64,000 bases of DNA from JBAXEO01 sp963789515 (GCA_963789515.1 CAWBKW010000003.1:1-64000), one strand, 5' to 3'; positions 33,351 to 42,651 are shown, numbered from the stretch's first letter. Made by a program: numbers and translations. The notes: generated by a model from the sequence alone, not told the origin.

Positions 33351-34511
33351 ATGACACAGAGGGGACGCACGTTCGCAGCTCTCGTGGTTGCGCTTCTGCT
33401 CGGCTCGGCACTTGTCGCAGGATGCAGTTCAGGCGCGAAACCGGCGGCCAGCGATTCGGGGGCCACGGTCGTCAAGATCGGTCTCGCCGTGCCGCTGACG
33501 GGTGACAACGCACTCTACGGGCAGGGCATGAAGCGAGCGGTCCAGCTCGCCATCGATGAGGCCAACGTCTCGGACGAAGTGAAGAGCGCCGGCTACGGCT
33601 TCGAGCTTCACGCCGAGGACGACATGGGCGATCCCAAGCAGGCCGTGAACGTGGCGAACCTGCTTGCGAGCGACAGCAAGGTCGCGGGCGTCGTCGGCCA
33701 CTTCAACTCCGGCTGTTCGATTCCCGCCTCACCGGTCTACAACGAGTCGAAGCTCGCCATGGTCTCGGTCTCGTCGAATCCGGCGCTCACCGCGCAGGGC
33801 CTTCCCAACGTCGACCGCGTGGTGGCCAAGGACGACGCGCAGGGCGCGGCCGCGGGCGAGCTGGTGGCCGGGAAGCTCGGCATCAAGAAGGTCGCGGTCG
33901 TCGACGACTCGACACCGTACGGCCAGGGCCTTGCTGCGCAGTTCATCTCGGCATACGAGAACGCGGGCGGCCAGGTCGTGGCTGAAGAGCACATCAACGC
34001 GGGCGAGAACGACTTCGGCGCCCTCTCAAACCGCATCAAGGCCAAGGGTCCTGACGCCATCTACTACGCCGGCGCGCTGGCCCAGGGCGCGCTGCTCTCG
34101 AAGCAGAGCAAGGAGGCGGGGCTCAAGGTGCCGCTCATCGGCGGCGACATGCTGTACTCGGACGAGTTCATCAAGGTGGCGGGGACGGCCAACGCCGAGG
34201 GCGACATCGCGACGTCGCTCGGCCTTCCGCTCGACCAGCAGCCCAAGGGCAAGGAGTTCTCCACCAAGTACGAGGCTAAGTACGGGAGCAAGCCCGAGGC
34301 CTACGACTCCTACGCGTACGATGCCGCGTGGTCGATCATCAACGCGATCGTCAAAGTCGGCCCGAAGCGCGACGCGGTGATGAAGGCCGTGCGTGAGGGC
34401 AGCCTCGACGGCGTCACGGGAACGGTCGCCTTCGACCAGAACGGCGACAACAAGCAGCAGATCATCTCGCAGTACAAGGTGACCGGCGGCGCATGGACGC
34501 AGCTGCAGTAG
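33351..34511 (+). CDS. LivK-type substrate-binding lipoprotein, orphan
   Basis: Intact 386-residue periplasmic-binding-protein class I lipoprotein. A signal peptide ends at the lipobox LVAGC with Cys25 as lipidation site. The mature part begins VVKIGLAVPLTGDNALYGQG, typical of branched-chain amino-acid and amide-binding proteins, and contains GVVGHFNSGCSIPASP and DAIYYAG. No permease or ATPase genes are adjacent, so it must work with a distant transporter or serve as a receptor. It lies between purN and purH and has its own promoter-like region and terminator, so its link to purines is positional only. The ligand is unknown. Confidence 0.9.
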   Translation: MTQRGRTFAALVVALLLGSALVAGCSSGAKPAASDSGATVVKIGLAVPLTGDNALYGQGMKRAVQLAIDEANVSDEVKSAGYGFELHAEDDMGDPKQAVNVANLLASDSKVAGVVGHFNSGCSIPASPVYNESKLAMVSVSSNPALTAQGLPNVDRVVAKDDAQGAAAGELVAGKLGIKKVAVVDDSTPYGQGLAAQFISAYENAGGQVVAEEHINAGENDFGALSNRIKAKGPDAIYYAGALAQGALLSKQSKEAGLKVPLIGGDMLYSDEFIKVAGTANAEGDIATSLGLPLDQQPKGKEFSTKYEAKYGSKPEAYDSYAYDAAWSIINAIVKVGPKRDAVMKAVREGSLDGVTGTVAFDQNGDNKQQIISQYKVTGGAWTQLQ

Positions 34512-34553
34512 CGCTGCGACAGGCACGAGACCGCGATTGAACCGAACACATGA

Positions 34554-34584
34554 GGGACCGGCGGCCGGAAACGGCGCCGGTCCC
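34554..34584 (+). terminator. Rho-independent-like terminator
   Basis: GGGACCGGCG (34554-34563) pairs with CGCCGGTCCC (34575-34584) in a perfect 10-bp stem, loop 11, followed by TTGTCT. It separates the binding-protein gene from purH. Confidence 0.7.
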
Positions 34585-34595
34585 TTGTCTGTGGG

Positions 34596-34606
34596 CTACA
34601 ATGACC
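34596..34606 (+). promoter_or_regulatory. CTACAATGACC motif before purH
   Basis: CTACAATGACC with -10-like TACAAT (34597-34602) sits directly behind the terminator and 39 bases before the purH start. It is identical to the motif before purL. A -35 at standard spacing would fall in the terminator stem. Confidence 0.4.
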
Positions 34607-34645
34607 CCACCTTCCCGTGCCCGCATCTCCCAGGAGGTCGTCTCA

Positions 34646-36208
34646 GTGTCCCAACCCGTGATCAAGCGCGCTCTGGTGTCCGTGACCGACAAGACCGGCG
34701 TGGTCGAGTTCTGCCGCGTGCTGGCCGATGAGTTCGGCGTCGAGATCGTCTCGACCGGGGGCACCGCCAAGGCGCTTTCGGACGCCGGTGTCCCGGTCCG
34801 CCCGATCGACGACCTCACCGGCTTCCCCGAGATGATGGACGGCCGCGTCAAGACGCTGCACCCACGCGTCCACGGAGGGCTGCTCGCGCGCCGCGACGTG
34901 CCGGCGCATATGGCCGCCGCCGAGGAGCACGGCATCGGGATGATCGACCTCGTCTGCGTCAACCTCTATGCGTTCGAGGCGACCGTCGCCCGCGAAGGCG
35001 TGACCGAGGCCGAGGCGATCGAGAACATCGACATCGGCGGGCCGAGCATGCTGCGCAGCGCGAGCAAGAACTTCGCGAGCGTCACGGTGGTCACTGACCC
35101 GGCATCCTACGACACGGTGCTCGCCGAGATGCGCGCCAACGGCGGCGCCACGCTGCTCGAAACGCGCCGCGCGCTGGCGACCGAGGTCTTCCGGCTCACG
35201 AGCCACTACGACAACCAGATCTGGCAGTACCTCTCGGAGTACTCGGCGACGCTGTTTCCCGAGGAGGTGCGGATGCGGCTCGAGAAGGTGCAGGACCTGC
35301 GCTACGGCGAGAACCCGCATCAGAAGGCGGCGTTCTACCGCTTCGCCGACGCCAAGGACAACACGCTCGCCCGCGCCGAGCAGCTCCAGGGCAAGGAGCT
35401 CTCGTACAACAACATCCTCGATACCGACGCCTGCTGGACCGCGGTGCGTGAGTTCGCCGAGCAGCCGGCCGTGGTCATCGTGAAGCACACCAACCCGTGC
35501 GGGACCGCGATCGGCGAGGACATCGTGGCTGCCTACCAGCGCGCACACGACGCCGACCCGATCAGCGCGTTCGGCGGGGTCATGGCGTTCAACCGCACCG
35601 TGCCGGCCGCGCTCATCGAGGCGGTCTTCGCCAACGGTCAGTTCGTCGAAGTCATGATCGCGCCGGAGTACGAGCCCGGGGCATTGGAGCTGCTCGCCAC
35701 CAAGCCCAACGTCCGCGTGTTGCGCACCGGCGGCGCCCGTCCGGTCGCCGGGCACTACGAGAGCCGGGCTGTCGAGGGCGGCATGCTCATCCAGCAGAGC
35801 GACACCGTCGCCGAGAACCCCGCCGACTTCACGGTGCCCACCAAGCGCCAGCCGACCCCCGAGGAGCTCGAGCAGCTGCTGTTCGCGTGGCGCGTCTGCA
35901 AGAGCGTGAAGTCCAACGCCATCCTGCTCGCGAAGGACTTCGTGAGCGTGGGCGTGGGGGCCGGGCAGATGAACCGCGTGAACTCGGCGCGCATCGCGGT
36001 GGCGCAGGCGGGCCAGGACGCGGCAGGCGCCGTCTGCGCGAGCGACGCCTTCATGCCCTTCCCGGACTCACTTGAAGTGGTCGCAGCAGCCGGCGTCACG
36101 GCGGTCATCCAGCCCGGCGGTTCGGTGCGCGACCAGGAGGTCATCGACATGGCCGACGAGCTCGGCGTGGCCATGGTCTTCACCGGCCACCGCCACTTCC
36201 GTCACTAG
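34646..36208 (+). CDS. purH: Bifunctional AICAR formyltransferase/IMP cyclohydrolase
   Basis: Last two steps of IMP synthesis. GTG 34646 follows AGGAGG at seven bases and gives 520 residues, the usual length; upstream in-frame ATGs run through the promoter region and are rejected. The N-terminal MGS-like cyclohydrolase domain has SVTDKTGVVEF, STGGTAKAL and DGRVKTLHPRVHGG. The C-terminal transformylase has RYGENPHQKAA, VIVKHTNPCGTA and SDAFMPFPDSLE. Intact. A small gene follows after nine bases behind AGGAGG, probably on the same transcript. Confidence 0.95.
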   Translation: MSQPVIKRALVSVTDKTGVVEFCRVLADEFGVEIVSTGGTAKALSDAGVPVRPIDDLTGFPEMMDGRVKTLHPRVHGGLLARRDVPAHMAAAEEHGIGMIDLVCVNLYAFEATVAREGVTEAEAIENIDIGGPSMLRSASKNFASVTVVTDPASYDTVLAEMRANGGATLLETRRALATEVFRLTSHYDNQIWQYLSEYSATLFPEEVRMRLEKVQDLRYGENPHQKAAFYRFADAKDNTLARAEQLQGKELSYNNILDTDACWTAVREFAEQPAVVIVKHTNPCGTAIGEDIVAAYQRAHDADPISAFGGVMAFNRTVPAALIEAVFANGQFVEVMIAPEYEPGALELLATKPNVRVLRTGGARPVAGHYESRAVEGGMLIQQSDTVAENPADFTVPTKRQPTPEELEQLLFAWRVCKSVKSNAILLAKDFVSVGVGAGQMNRVNSARIAVAQAGQDAAGAVCASDAFMPFPDSLEVVAAAGVTAVIQPGGSVRDQEVIDMADELGVAMVFTGHRHFRH

Positions 36209-36217
36209 GAGGCATCA

Positions 36218-36733
36218 GTGGCTCTCGACTTCGACTGGACGGGCTTTCGCGCGCTGGTGCGGCGCCTCGACGACCTGCTCGCGGGTGGCGGCAGCGAGGA
36301 CGAATTCGCCGACGACCTGCGGCGTGCCATCACCTTCCTGTACACCGCGGGCCTCACCATGCCCGCAGCGAGCGACGTCTACGAGGACGCAGGCGAGGAG
36401 TTCTGGTCGAGCGCGGTGACCCTGAAGCTCGCGACGCCCGATCCCACCGAACTCGAAGAGGCAGCGACAGCGCTCGCTCAGCGCATCATCACGTCGGTCG
36501 ACGCTGTCCAGCCCGAGGGCGACGTCGAGGTCGAGGACGTCGAGGAACTCGCCGAGGAGACCGCGATCCAGGTTCTCGAGCTGGCGCAAGCGCTTGCCGA
36601 GGGCAGCGAGCACTTCGATGGGAAGCGCTTGCAGGAGGCCGCGTGGGAGTGGACGTTCCAGTTCGACGAGTGGGGCACCCACGCGCTGGCGGCGATGTCC
36701 GCGCTCCACGAGCTGCTCTGGGGAGCTCGCTAG
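36218..36733 (+). CDS. Hypothetical acidic protein behind purH
   Basis: Intact 171-residue, strongly acidic, largely helical protein starting at GTG 36218 with AGGAGG upstream. There is no signal peptide, membrane segment or Cys motif. Notable features are an acidic central stretch (EGDVEVEDVEELAEE) and a Trp-rich C-terminus (AAWEWTFQFDEWG, ending LLWGAR). The composition and the nine-base gap to purH indicate a real, co-expressed cytoplasmic protein. I do not recognise the family, and no function is proposed. Confidence 0.75.
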   Translation: MALDFDWTGFRALVRRLDDLLAGGGSEDEFADDLRRAITFLYTAGLTMPAASDVYEDAGEEFWSSAVTLKLATPDPTELEEAATALAQRIITSVDAVQPEGDVEVEDVEELAEETAIQVLELAQALAEGSEHFDGKRLQEAAWEWTFQFDEWGTHALAAMSALHELLWGAR

Positions 36734-36782
36734 GGCTCGCACGCCGTGGTGTCGCCACCGGAGCCGCGCGTGTGGCTCTCGG

Positions 36783-37808
36783 CTACGCCGGAGGCCTTCC
36801 GGCCGCGACCGAGAGGCCCGTCCCGAACTCAACGCCACTCGACGCCAGCGCGGCGTAGAGCCGACGGCCGAGTTCGTCGACGACCGGTAACCGGTCCTGG
36901 AAGCGCACCACGCGGATCGTGACGGTTGCTCCCACCCCGTCCGGGCCGAACGCGCGGAAGCGGCATTGTGGCTCGAAGTAGTCCACAGCCGCCTCTTCGC
37001 TGTCGCGGACCTCGCGGGCGATCTGCTCGGCCACGAGCTTGACGGCGTCGAGGTCGCTCCCGAAGGCGACGGTGAACGGCAGCGCGAGGGTGTGCGCCTC
37101 GTCGCCGGCGGTGAAGTTGGTGATCTGCGCACGGCCGATCACCGAGTTGGGCACGATGACGAGGTCGTTGCTTGGGGAGCGCATGGTGGTGTTGCGCCAG
37201 GTGACGTCGGTGACGGTGCCCTCCTCGGCGGTGGAGAGGCGGATGTAGTCGCCCGGCTGGATCTGGCGCGACATGGTGATCTGCAGGCCGCTGAAGAAGT
37301 TCGCGAGCGTGTCCTGCAGGCCGAGCGAGACCGCGATGCCGACCACGCCGAGCGAAGCCACGAGCGGGCCGATCTGAACGCCGAGCGCGCCGAGCATGAA
37401 CGTGATGCCGACCGCCCAGATCAGCAGGCGGGCGAGGTTGACGAAGATGCTGCCGCCCGGTGCGTTGACGGCGTCCTTGCTCAGGTAGGCGCGGATGAGC
37501 CAGCCGACGAGACGTGCAAGGAAGAGCGTGACCGAGAGGACGGCGAGCGCGGTGACGAGGCGGTCTGCCCACTGCGCCGAGCGGCCGACGAGGAAGTGAA
37601 AGGGGTCCCAGATCTGGAGTGCGATGAGCACGGCCCAGATCTCGGGCTGGCCACGAAACGCCTTTGCGAAGGCGCGGCGCCCGCGCTGTCCCGGTCCCCG
37701 GTCGTGGTCGAGCAGGCCGACGACGACCAAGTCGACGACGACCCCGACCGCGAGCGCGGCGACGATGACCGCCAAGGCGCCAAGCCAGTTCTGAAGCGTC
37801 GGATCCAC
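36783..37808 (-). CDS. MscS-family mechanosensitive channel
   Basis: Intact 341-residue membrane protein starting at GTG 37808 behind GGAGGG. It has an N-terminal helix, further helices around residues 55-105, then the pore helix and MscS core with IAVSLGLQDTLANFFSGLQI and DYIRL...GTVTDVTWRNT (beta domain). The C-terminal alpha/beta domain contains VPNSVIGRAQITNF. It opens on membrane tension to release solutes at hypo-osmotic shock, which suits a genome region rich in K+ transport genes. The gene is divergent from the tRNA pair. Confidence 0.9.
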   Translation of the reverse strand: MDPTLQNWLGALAVIVAALAVGVVVDLVVVGLLDHDRGPGQRGRRAFAKAFRGQPEIWAVLIALQIWDPFHFLVGRSAQWADRLVTALAVLSVTLFLARLVGWLIRAYLSKDAVNAPGGSIFVNLARLLIWAVGITFMLGALGVQIGPLVASLGVVGIAVSLGLQDTLANFFSGLQITMSRQIQPGDYIRLSTAEEGTVTDVTWRNTTMRSPSNDLVIVPNSVIGRAQITNFTAGDEAHTLALPFTVAFGSDLDAVKLVAEQIAREVRDSEEAAVDYFEPQCRFRAFGPDGVGATVTIRVVRFQDRLPVVDELGRRLYAALASSGVEFGTGLSVAAGRPPA

Positions 37809-37904
37809 CAGGTGCCCTCCTCGTTCGACCAGCCAATCCTAGCATGCAGCCGTCGTTGATTCCGCTGTTCGGGTGCCCACTTGGCGGCCTCCGCAGACGG
37901 CTCG

Positions 37905-37933
37905 TTGACCGTGCGCGAGGGCGCGGTTACACT
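37905..37933 (+). promoter_or_regulatory. tRNA-Lys/Glu promoter
   Basis: TTGACC (37905-37910) and TACACT (37928-37933) are separated by exactly 17 bp, a near-consensus sigma-70-type promoter about 30 bases before tRNA-Lys. Confidence 0.75.
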
Positions 37934-37963
37934 TGCCTGCGCGTTGCCCTCGTGGGCATACAG

Positions 37964-38039
37964 GGGCCGTTAGCTCAGTTGGTAGAGCAGGGGACTTTTA
38001 ATCCCAAGGTCATAGGTTCGATCCCTATACGGCCCACCA
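37964..38039 (+). tRNA. tRNA-Lys (UUU), CCA encoded
   Basis: Complete cloverleaf of 76 bases. The acceptor stem is GGGCCGT/ACGGCCC, the anticodon loop CTTTTAA gives anticodon TTT, the T-loop is GGTTCGATCC, and the 3' CCA is encoded. It is followed ten bases later by tRNA-Glu on the same strand. Confidence 0.97.
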
Positions 38040-38049
38040 GTGCGAATAG

Positions 38050-38125
38050 GCCCCCATCGTCTAGCGGCCAAGGACTCCGCCCTTTCAAGGCGGCAACAGG
38101 GATTCGAATTCCCTTGGGGGCACCA
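38050..38125 (+). tRNA. tRNA-Glu (UUC), CCA encoded
   Basis: Acceptor GCCCCCA/TGGGGGC; anticodon loop CTTTCAA with anticodon TTC; encoded CCA at 38123-38125. It is co-transcribed with tRNA-Lys. A second Glu isoacceptor (CUC) lies at 42668. Confidence 0.97.
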
Positions 38126-38129
38126 GATT

Positions 38130-39005
38130 CTACGTGAGCCTCTCTGTGAAAACAGGGGGGCTCACCTGCTTGCACAGAGGCGCAGCGGACACAGGCCAGT
38201 ACGACTGAGACACCAGACGCCCGAGGTCGCCGTCCGTTTCACTCACTGCGGCAGTCCGGCCTTTGCCCATGTTCGACACCAGAACGGCGACGACCGTCAC
38301 CAGATACAGCTGGCCGATGAGCGCCTCCGTCACCGAGAGCATGCGCCCGATCCCCGTGGACGCAGTGAGGTCACCGTACCCGACCGTGGTCAGCGTGACG
38401 AAGCTGTAGTAGACGAAGTCGGACGGAAGCGGAATCCGCCCTCCAAGGAAGAAGGCCTGTGCCGCAGTAGTCGTGGGTCCGAGGTCAGTGACCAGCGAGG
38501 GGTACCAGAGCAGGATGACATCGCCGACGAGAGAGTAGATCACGGCGAAGAGCAGGCCGAACAGCAGGTAGATGTCGGCGGCACCCGCCACGGTATTGAG
38601 GGTCACTCGTGGGTGCTGCACGACGCGGCGCCCGATGACATAGGGGACGATCAAGCACGTTGCGACGGTGGCAAGCTTGAAGCCGATACGGCCGATCTCC
38701 ATCAGCCCCAGCAGCTGCGCAACCACTGCGACTGCAAACGCCGCGGCCACCACGCCGCCAGCGATGACGACGGTTCGTCGCCGGGAGTTTGACGTCACGA
38801 GAGTGACGACCAGCGTCAACGTGAGCGACATCGCAAACAGGATCGTGCCTCCGGCGTTCTGAGTTAGGAAGGCGTTGGTGAGGATCGTGATCATGACGAG
38901 CACGAAGACCAGGACGTAGCGGTCCTTGTTCGCAAGGCGCCAGCCGCTTGCGGCGAGTTCCTCGGCCTCTTCCTCGATACGTTCGATCATGTCCTTATCC
39001 CCCAT
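38130..39005 (-). CDS. Two-pore-domain-like K+ channel (Ion_trans_2)
   Basis: Intact 291-residue membrane protein. Start at 39005 (MGDKDMIERI) has GAGAGGTGG upstream; a longer in-frame start at 39056 is possible. It has a charged cytoplasmic N-terminus, about six helices and, near residue 215, the selectivity filter TLTTVGYGDL preceded by a pore helix (FVYYSFVTL). There is no RCK domain at the C-terminus. The filter makes K+ selectivity secure; gating is unknown. Two RCK pairs elsewhere in the window are possible partners, though distant. The gene ends five bases from tRNA-Glu in convergent orientation. Confidence 0.88.
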   Translation of the reverse strand: MGDKDMIERIEEEAEELAASGWRLANKDRYVLVFVLVMITILTNAFLTQNAGGTILFAMSLTLTLVVTLVTSNSRRRTVVIAGGVVAAAFAVAVVAQLLGLMEIGRIGFKLATVATCLIVPYVIGRRVVQHPRVTLNTVAGAADIYLLFGLLFAVIYSLVGDVILLWYPSLVTDLGPTTTAAQAFFLGGRIPLPSDFVYYSFVTLTTVGYGDLTASTGIGRMLSVTEALIGQLYLVTVVAVLVSNMGKGRTAAVSETDGDLGRLVSQSYWPVSAAPLCKQVSPPVFTERLT

Positions 39006-39217
39006 GGTGCCACCTCTCGTATGAATCGGCGTGGATGCTTCGGCCTGCGCGACCATTCTGGCAGGAGCGAACTCCGCGCGTCGGTCCTGGAATCTGGGGC
39101 CGCCTCAGGGCGGCACGGATCGGTCGGCCGGTTGTCCCTCCCATGCCGCCGAGCCGAGACTATCGCTGTTACAATTCTGCAAGACTTTCGGGGGCTACGA
39201 CATGGGGGCGCGATCGT

Positions 39218-39970
39218 ATGGCAGAGGGGCCCGACAGCACGGCGATCTCCAACGGCGTCGACCGGCAGCGAGCCGCATGGCTCGCACTCCCGAAGTGGCT
39301 GTTCCTTGTGTTCGGGGCGATCGACACGTTCTTCGTACTGTTCTATTTCGCCGGGATCGCCATGGGGTGGGAGACTTCCAAGCTGTTCGATCTGTTCAAT
39401 GTCGACATGGAGGCGAACCTGCCTTCGTGGTACGCCGGGACCCAGCTCTTCATCGTCGCGATCGGCTATCTGGTGCTCGGGTCTCGGCTGGTTCCCGACC
39501 GGCGCAAGACGGCGGCCCTGAGACCGCTGTGGCTGATGCTCGGCATCGGCTTCACCGTGCTTTCGGCCGACGAGGTCGGCAAGCTCCACGAGCGGGTAGG
39601 GAACTGGATGCTGCAACACAGGGTGTTCAGCTTCCACTACCTCGACCAGTGGATGGCCCTCTACCTCATCATCGCCGGCGTGCTGCTCGTGATCTTCGGC
39701 AAGCAGCTGTTCCGCGCTTGCCGCGAGTGGCCACTTGAGGCGTTTCTCTTCCTTCTGGGATTCTTGGTACTCGTCAGTGGGGGGTTTGCCGCCGAGATGG
39801 TGCAGATCCTCCGCAGGTACCAAGGCATGCGGCACCTGTTCCTCCTCGGCATGGAGGAGTGGACTGAGATGCTCGGCGTGACGATCCTGGTCCTGCCCGC
39901 GTACCGCATTCTGTCCTACGCCATGACGGCGGCACCCGAGTCGGAAGACGAGGCGCCTCCTGCGGGGTAG
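39218..39970 (+). CDS. Hypothetical polytopic membrane protein
   Basis: Intact 250-residue protein with about six hydrophobic segments. It begins MAEGPDSTAISN and carries a conserved-looking LSADEVGKLHERVG motif after the third helix. The start ATG 39218 has GGGGGCG seven bases upstream, and TACAAT at 39170-39175 may be its -10. An acidic tail (PESEDEAPPAG) closes the protein. The polar DEVGKLHE patch between helices could bind metal or substrate. I cannot name a family. Confidence 0.75.
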   Translation: MAEGPDSTAISNGVDRQRAAWLALPKWLFLVFGAIDTFFVLFYFAGIAMGWETSKLFDLFNVDMEANLPSWYAGTQLFIVAIGYLVLGSRLVPDRRKTAALRPLWLMLGIGFTVLSADEVGKLHERVGNWMLQHRVFSFHYLDQWMALYLIIAGVLLVIFGKQLFRACREWPLEAFLFLLGFLVLVSGGFAAEMVQILRRYQGMRHLFLLGMEEWTEMLGVTILVLPAYRILSYAMTAAPESEDEAPPAG

Positions 39971-40011
39971 GGCGAGCCGCCGGACGGCTGCGTCTGCCGG
40001 CGCGGGTCGCT

Positions 40012-40845
40012 CTAGCGGTTGAAGAAGCGAACGATCGGCTCGAGTTGCCACTTCGAGGTCGCGGGTGCACCGGACTTGGCGAGTTCGGAGAGCGTGAGCA
40101 CCTCGACGTTGCGGCGGCGCATCTCCTCGGCCAGTGCCGGGAAGGTCGCGATGGTCTGCGGGTAGTGATGCAGCAGGATGATCTGCCCCGGCTTCAGCGG
40201 CCGGCTCACGCGCTTGACGAGGTCGGCTCCCGTGTGACCGCGATAGTCCAGAGGGTCGTTCGAGACTCCGGCCGCGACCATCCCCGCAACCCCCACCGCC
40301 CGCATGCCCTGGCTCTGGTACATCTGGAACGGTGAGCGATACCAGATAGGCCATTCGCCGGAGCCCGCCTTGAGCATCCGCGCAGTGTCCATGATCTGCC
40401 GGTTGGCCGCCGCCGTCCGGTACCAGCCGATGGACGTGTGGTTCCAGGAGTGGTTCGCAAGCTCGATACCGTTGGCCGCGGCGTACGCCGCCGCCTCGGT
40501 CGTCATCTTCGAACCAAGGCAGAAGAGGGTTGCGTGCAAGTCGTTGGCCACAAGCGCGTCGACGAGAGGCTTCATCTCCTCGGCGCCCACGTCGTCGATA
40601 GTGAGGGCGACTGCCCGGCGGTCGGTGACGACTCCGACCACGAGCTTGTCCCGGTAGGGGACCGCCCAGTCGGGCAGGGTGTCGCGACTCGTCGGAACCG
40701 GCCCTCCGGCAGCGGGAGTCGCCGTCTTCGAGCGCGGGGCCGCGGCAACGGTGTCGGCAAGCTGGCGCTTAGCACCTGAAGACGCGGCGCAGCCAGCCGC
40801 CAAGAGCAGCAGGCTCGCGAGGATGACGATCAGGACCTTGCGCAT
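40012..40845 (-). CDS. Polysaccharide deacetylase lipoprotein
   Basis: NodB-domain carbohydrate esterase (CE4-like) with a lipoprotein signal (MRKVLIVILASLLLLAAGC, lipidation Cys19). CE4 motifs appear in modified form: ALTIDDV for motif 1 (TFDDG in most enzymes), HSWNH for the metal-binding H-x3-H, and YRSPF for motif 3; the late LLHHYPQTI supplies a further His. The TIDDV variant keeps both aspartates. It probably deacetylates peptidoglycan or another surface glycan. The start could instead be the ATG at 40908, which has GGAGG six bases upstream and adds 21 residues before the signal peptide. The protein is intact either way. Confidence 0.85.
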   Translation of the reverse strand: MRKVLIVILASLLLLAAGCAASSGAKRQLADTVAAAPRSKTATPAAGGPVPTSRDTLPDWAVPYRDKLVVGVVTDRRAVALTIDDVGAEEMKPLVDALVANDLHATLFCLGSKMTTEAAAYAAANGIELANHSWNHTSIGWYRTAAANRQIMDTARMLKAGSGEWPIWYRSPFQMYQSQGMRAVGVAGMVAAGVSNDPLDYRGHTGADLVKRVSRPLKPGQIILLHHYPQTIATFPALAEEMRRRNVEVLTLSELAKSGAPATSKWQLEPIVRFFNR

Positions 40846-41125
40846 CTCACGTCCAGAGTATTCGGAGCCCGAGGCGGTACTCGGAGGCTCAGACCGACGA
40901 GTGAACATCATATGCCTCCGACGGGGCGCAAACGTACCGACATCCGCCCGGAGGGTCTCCCTGCCCGGTGGAGACAGCAGGTGCGGTGCCAGAGCAGGGT
41001 CGCCCGGCTCGCACGCGCACACCCCGCCTTGAGCGCAGGTCCACAGATGCCGATGTTGTACCATGACGACGAGGTGGGCGCCTCAGCGCCGCGCCTTGAG
41101 ACCTGACTGCACAGAGGAGTGAGCG

Positions 41126-42619
41126 ATGTCAGCCCGACCGCGTCGAGAGAAACGCTCGCGTGTGAGCCGCCTCAGGTACGCGGCCGCCGTCTGCGCGGCT
41201 CTGGTCCTTCTCGCGACGGCCTCCGGGTTGCTCGCGCCCTCGGCGTCGTACGCGATCACTCGGGACGCGGTGATCGCACGCGCCCAGTCGGTGATGAACG
41301 ATCCCGTGCCCTACAGTCAATCCAGGTTCGACGGCGGCTGGCGAAACGACTGCTCGGGCTTCGTCTCATGGACGTGGGGAACCGGCAGCAACGGCTACGT
41401 CACCGCCAACATGGACTCCATCACCACCCGCATTCCCAAAGAACAGCTCCAGCCCGGTGACGCCCTGCTCAAGGCGGGCTCACACGTTCGACTGTTCTAC
41501 GCGTGGGCCGATGACGCGCACACCACGTACGTCGCCTACGAGCAGACTCCGCCGAGGACGTGGAGCAGCATCCAGAACCTGGGAGCGGACATCGAGAACG
41601 GCTACGTAGCCTGCCGCTACGACAAGATCACCGACAGTCCACCTCCCTGGAGCGCGTTGCGCAATCCTACGTTCAACGTGTGGAACAAGGGTTCGAAGAG
41701 TTCGGACCCGTCGACCGTGCCATGGGTCCCGATGTGGTGGAGCTACGGCTCAACCGGCGCCGGGACGAGCTGGCAGATTCGCCCGGACCAGGTTTCGAGC
41801 CCCGTGTGGGCATTGGGGCTGACCAACGTCGCCTCGACATCGAGCACGTTCGTGGAGGCCCGGCAGCGTGCGGTCGCCGAGCCCGGCAAAGGGTATGCAC
41901 TCACCGCGCATGCCGGCACGACCTCGAAGCCGTCTGCGGTCCTGCTGTGTCTGCAGTTCTACAACGCGTCGAACGTGCTCCTTCGCGACGCCCGCATCAC
42001 GGGCAACCAGTCGGGCATCGGGGCGGCGGGGCTCAGGCCGATGTCGGTTGTGGCGACCGCGCCGGCGGGGACTGCCCGGGCCGACGCCATCGTGGGTCTC
42101 TCGGGTGCGACGAACCCCGCGGGCGGCTCGGGCGGATCGGCGGTCTTCGACGACGTCAACTTGTATGTGATCTCACCGCTGCCGGTGTACCGCTTCTACA
42201 ACTCAAAGACCGGCGCGCACTTCTACACGGCCTCGGGCCCCGAGCGTGACGTGGTGATCAGCACACTCGCCAGCACCTTCAACTACGAGGGAGCAGCATA
42301 CGGGGTCGTCGCCACCCCCGCGAACGGGAGTCCGCTCTACCGGTTCTACAATCGGAAGAACGGCACCCACTTCTATACGGCCTCAACGGCCGAGTATGAG
42401 CACGTCAAGTCAGCTCTCGCCTCGACGTATACCTACGACGGCCCCGTCTACAACGTGTCCGCCAAGCCGCTGGCCGGGGCGACACCCGTCCACCGCTTCT
42501 TCAACAAGAAGAACGGCAGCCACTTCTACACCATCTCCGAAGCCGAGAAGGACGCGGTCAGCTCCAAGCTCTCGAACGTCTACACCTATGAGGGCCCCGC
42601 GTTCTTCCTGGCTAAGTAG
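41126..42619 (+). CDS. Secreted NlpC/P60-like protein with DUF5648-like triplet
   Basis: Intact 497-residue exported protein. ATG 41126 follows AGGAGTGAG. The signal peptide covers about residues 18-43. Residues 44-160 resemble an NlpC/P60 or amidase-type papain-like fold, with Cys76 in NDCSGFVSWTW and the His in AGSHVRLFYAW as the likely catalytic pair. A beta-rich domain (about 190-350) with LCLQFYNASN and SAVFDDVNLYVI resembles a carbohydrate-binding module. The last 140 residues hold three VYRFYN...HFYTAS...YEG repeats, the same module as in four other secreted proteins of the window. Likely role is peptidoglycan hydrolysis at the surface. Confidence 0.83.
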   Translation: MSARPRREKRSRVSRLRYAAAVCAALVLLATASGLLAPSASYAITRDAVIARAQSVMNDPVPYSQSRFDGGWRNDCSGFVSWTWGTGSNGYVTANMDSITTRIPKEQLQPGDALLKAGSHVRLFYAWADDAHTTYVAYEQTPPRTWSSIQNLGADIENGYVACRYDKITDSPPPWSALRNPTFNVWNKGSKSSDPSTVPWVPMWWSYGSTGAGTSWQIRPDQVSSPVWALGLTNVASTSSTFVEARQRAVAEPGKGYALTAHAGTTSKPSAVLLCLQFYNASNVLLRDARITGNQSGIGAAGLRPMSVVATAPAGTARADAIVGLSGATNPAGGSGGSAVFDDVNLYVISPLPVYRFYNSKTGAHFYTASGPERDVVISTLASTFNYEGAAYGVVATPANGSPLYRFYNRKNGTHFYTASTAEYEHVKSALASTYTYDGPVYNVSAKPLAGATPVHRFFNKKNGSHFYTISEAEKDAVSSKLSNVYTYEGPAFFLAK

Positions 42620-42651
42620 GCATGCGTGCGGCACCATCGTTCGACGCAGCG

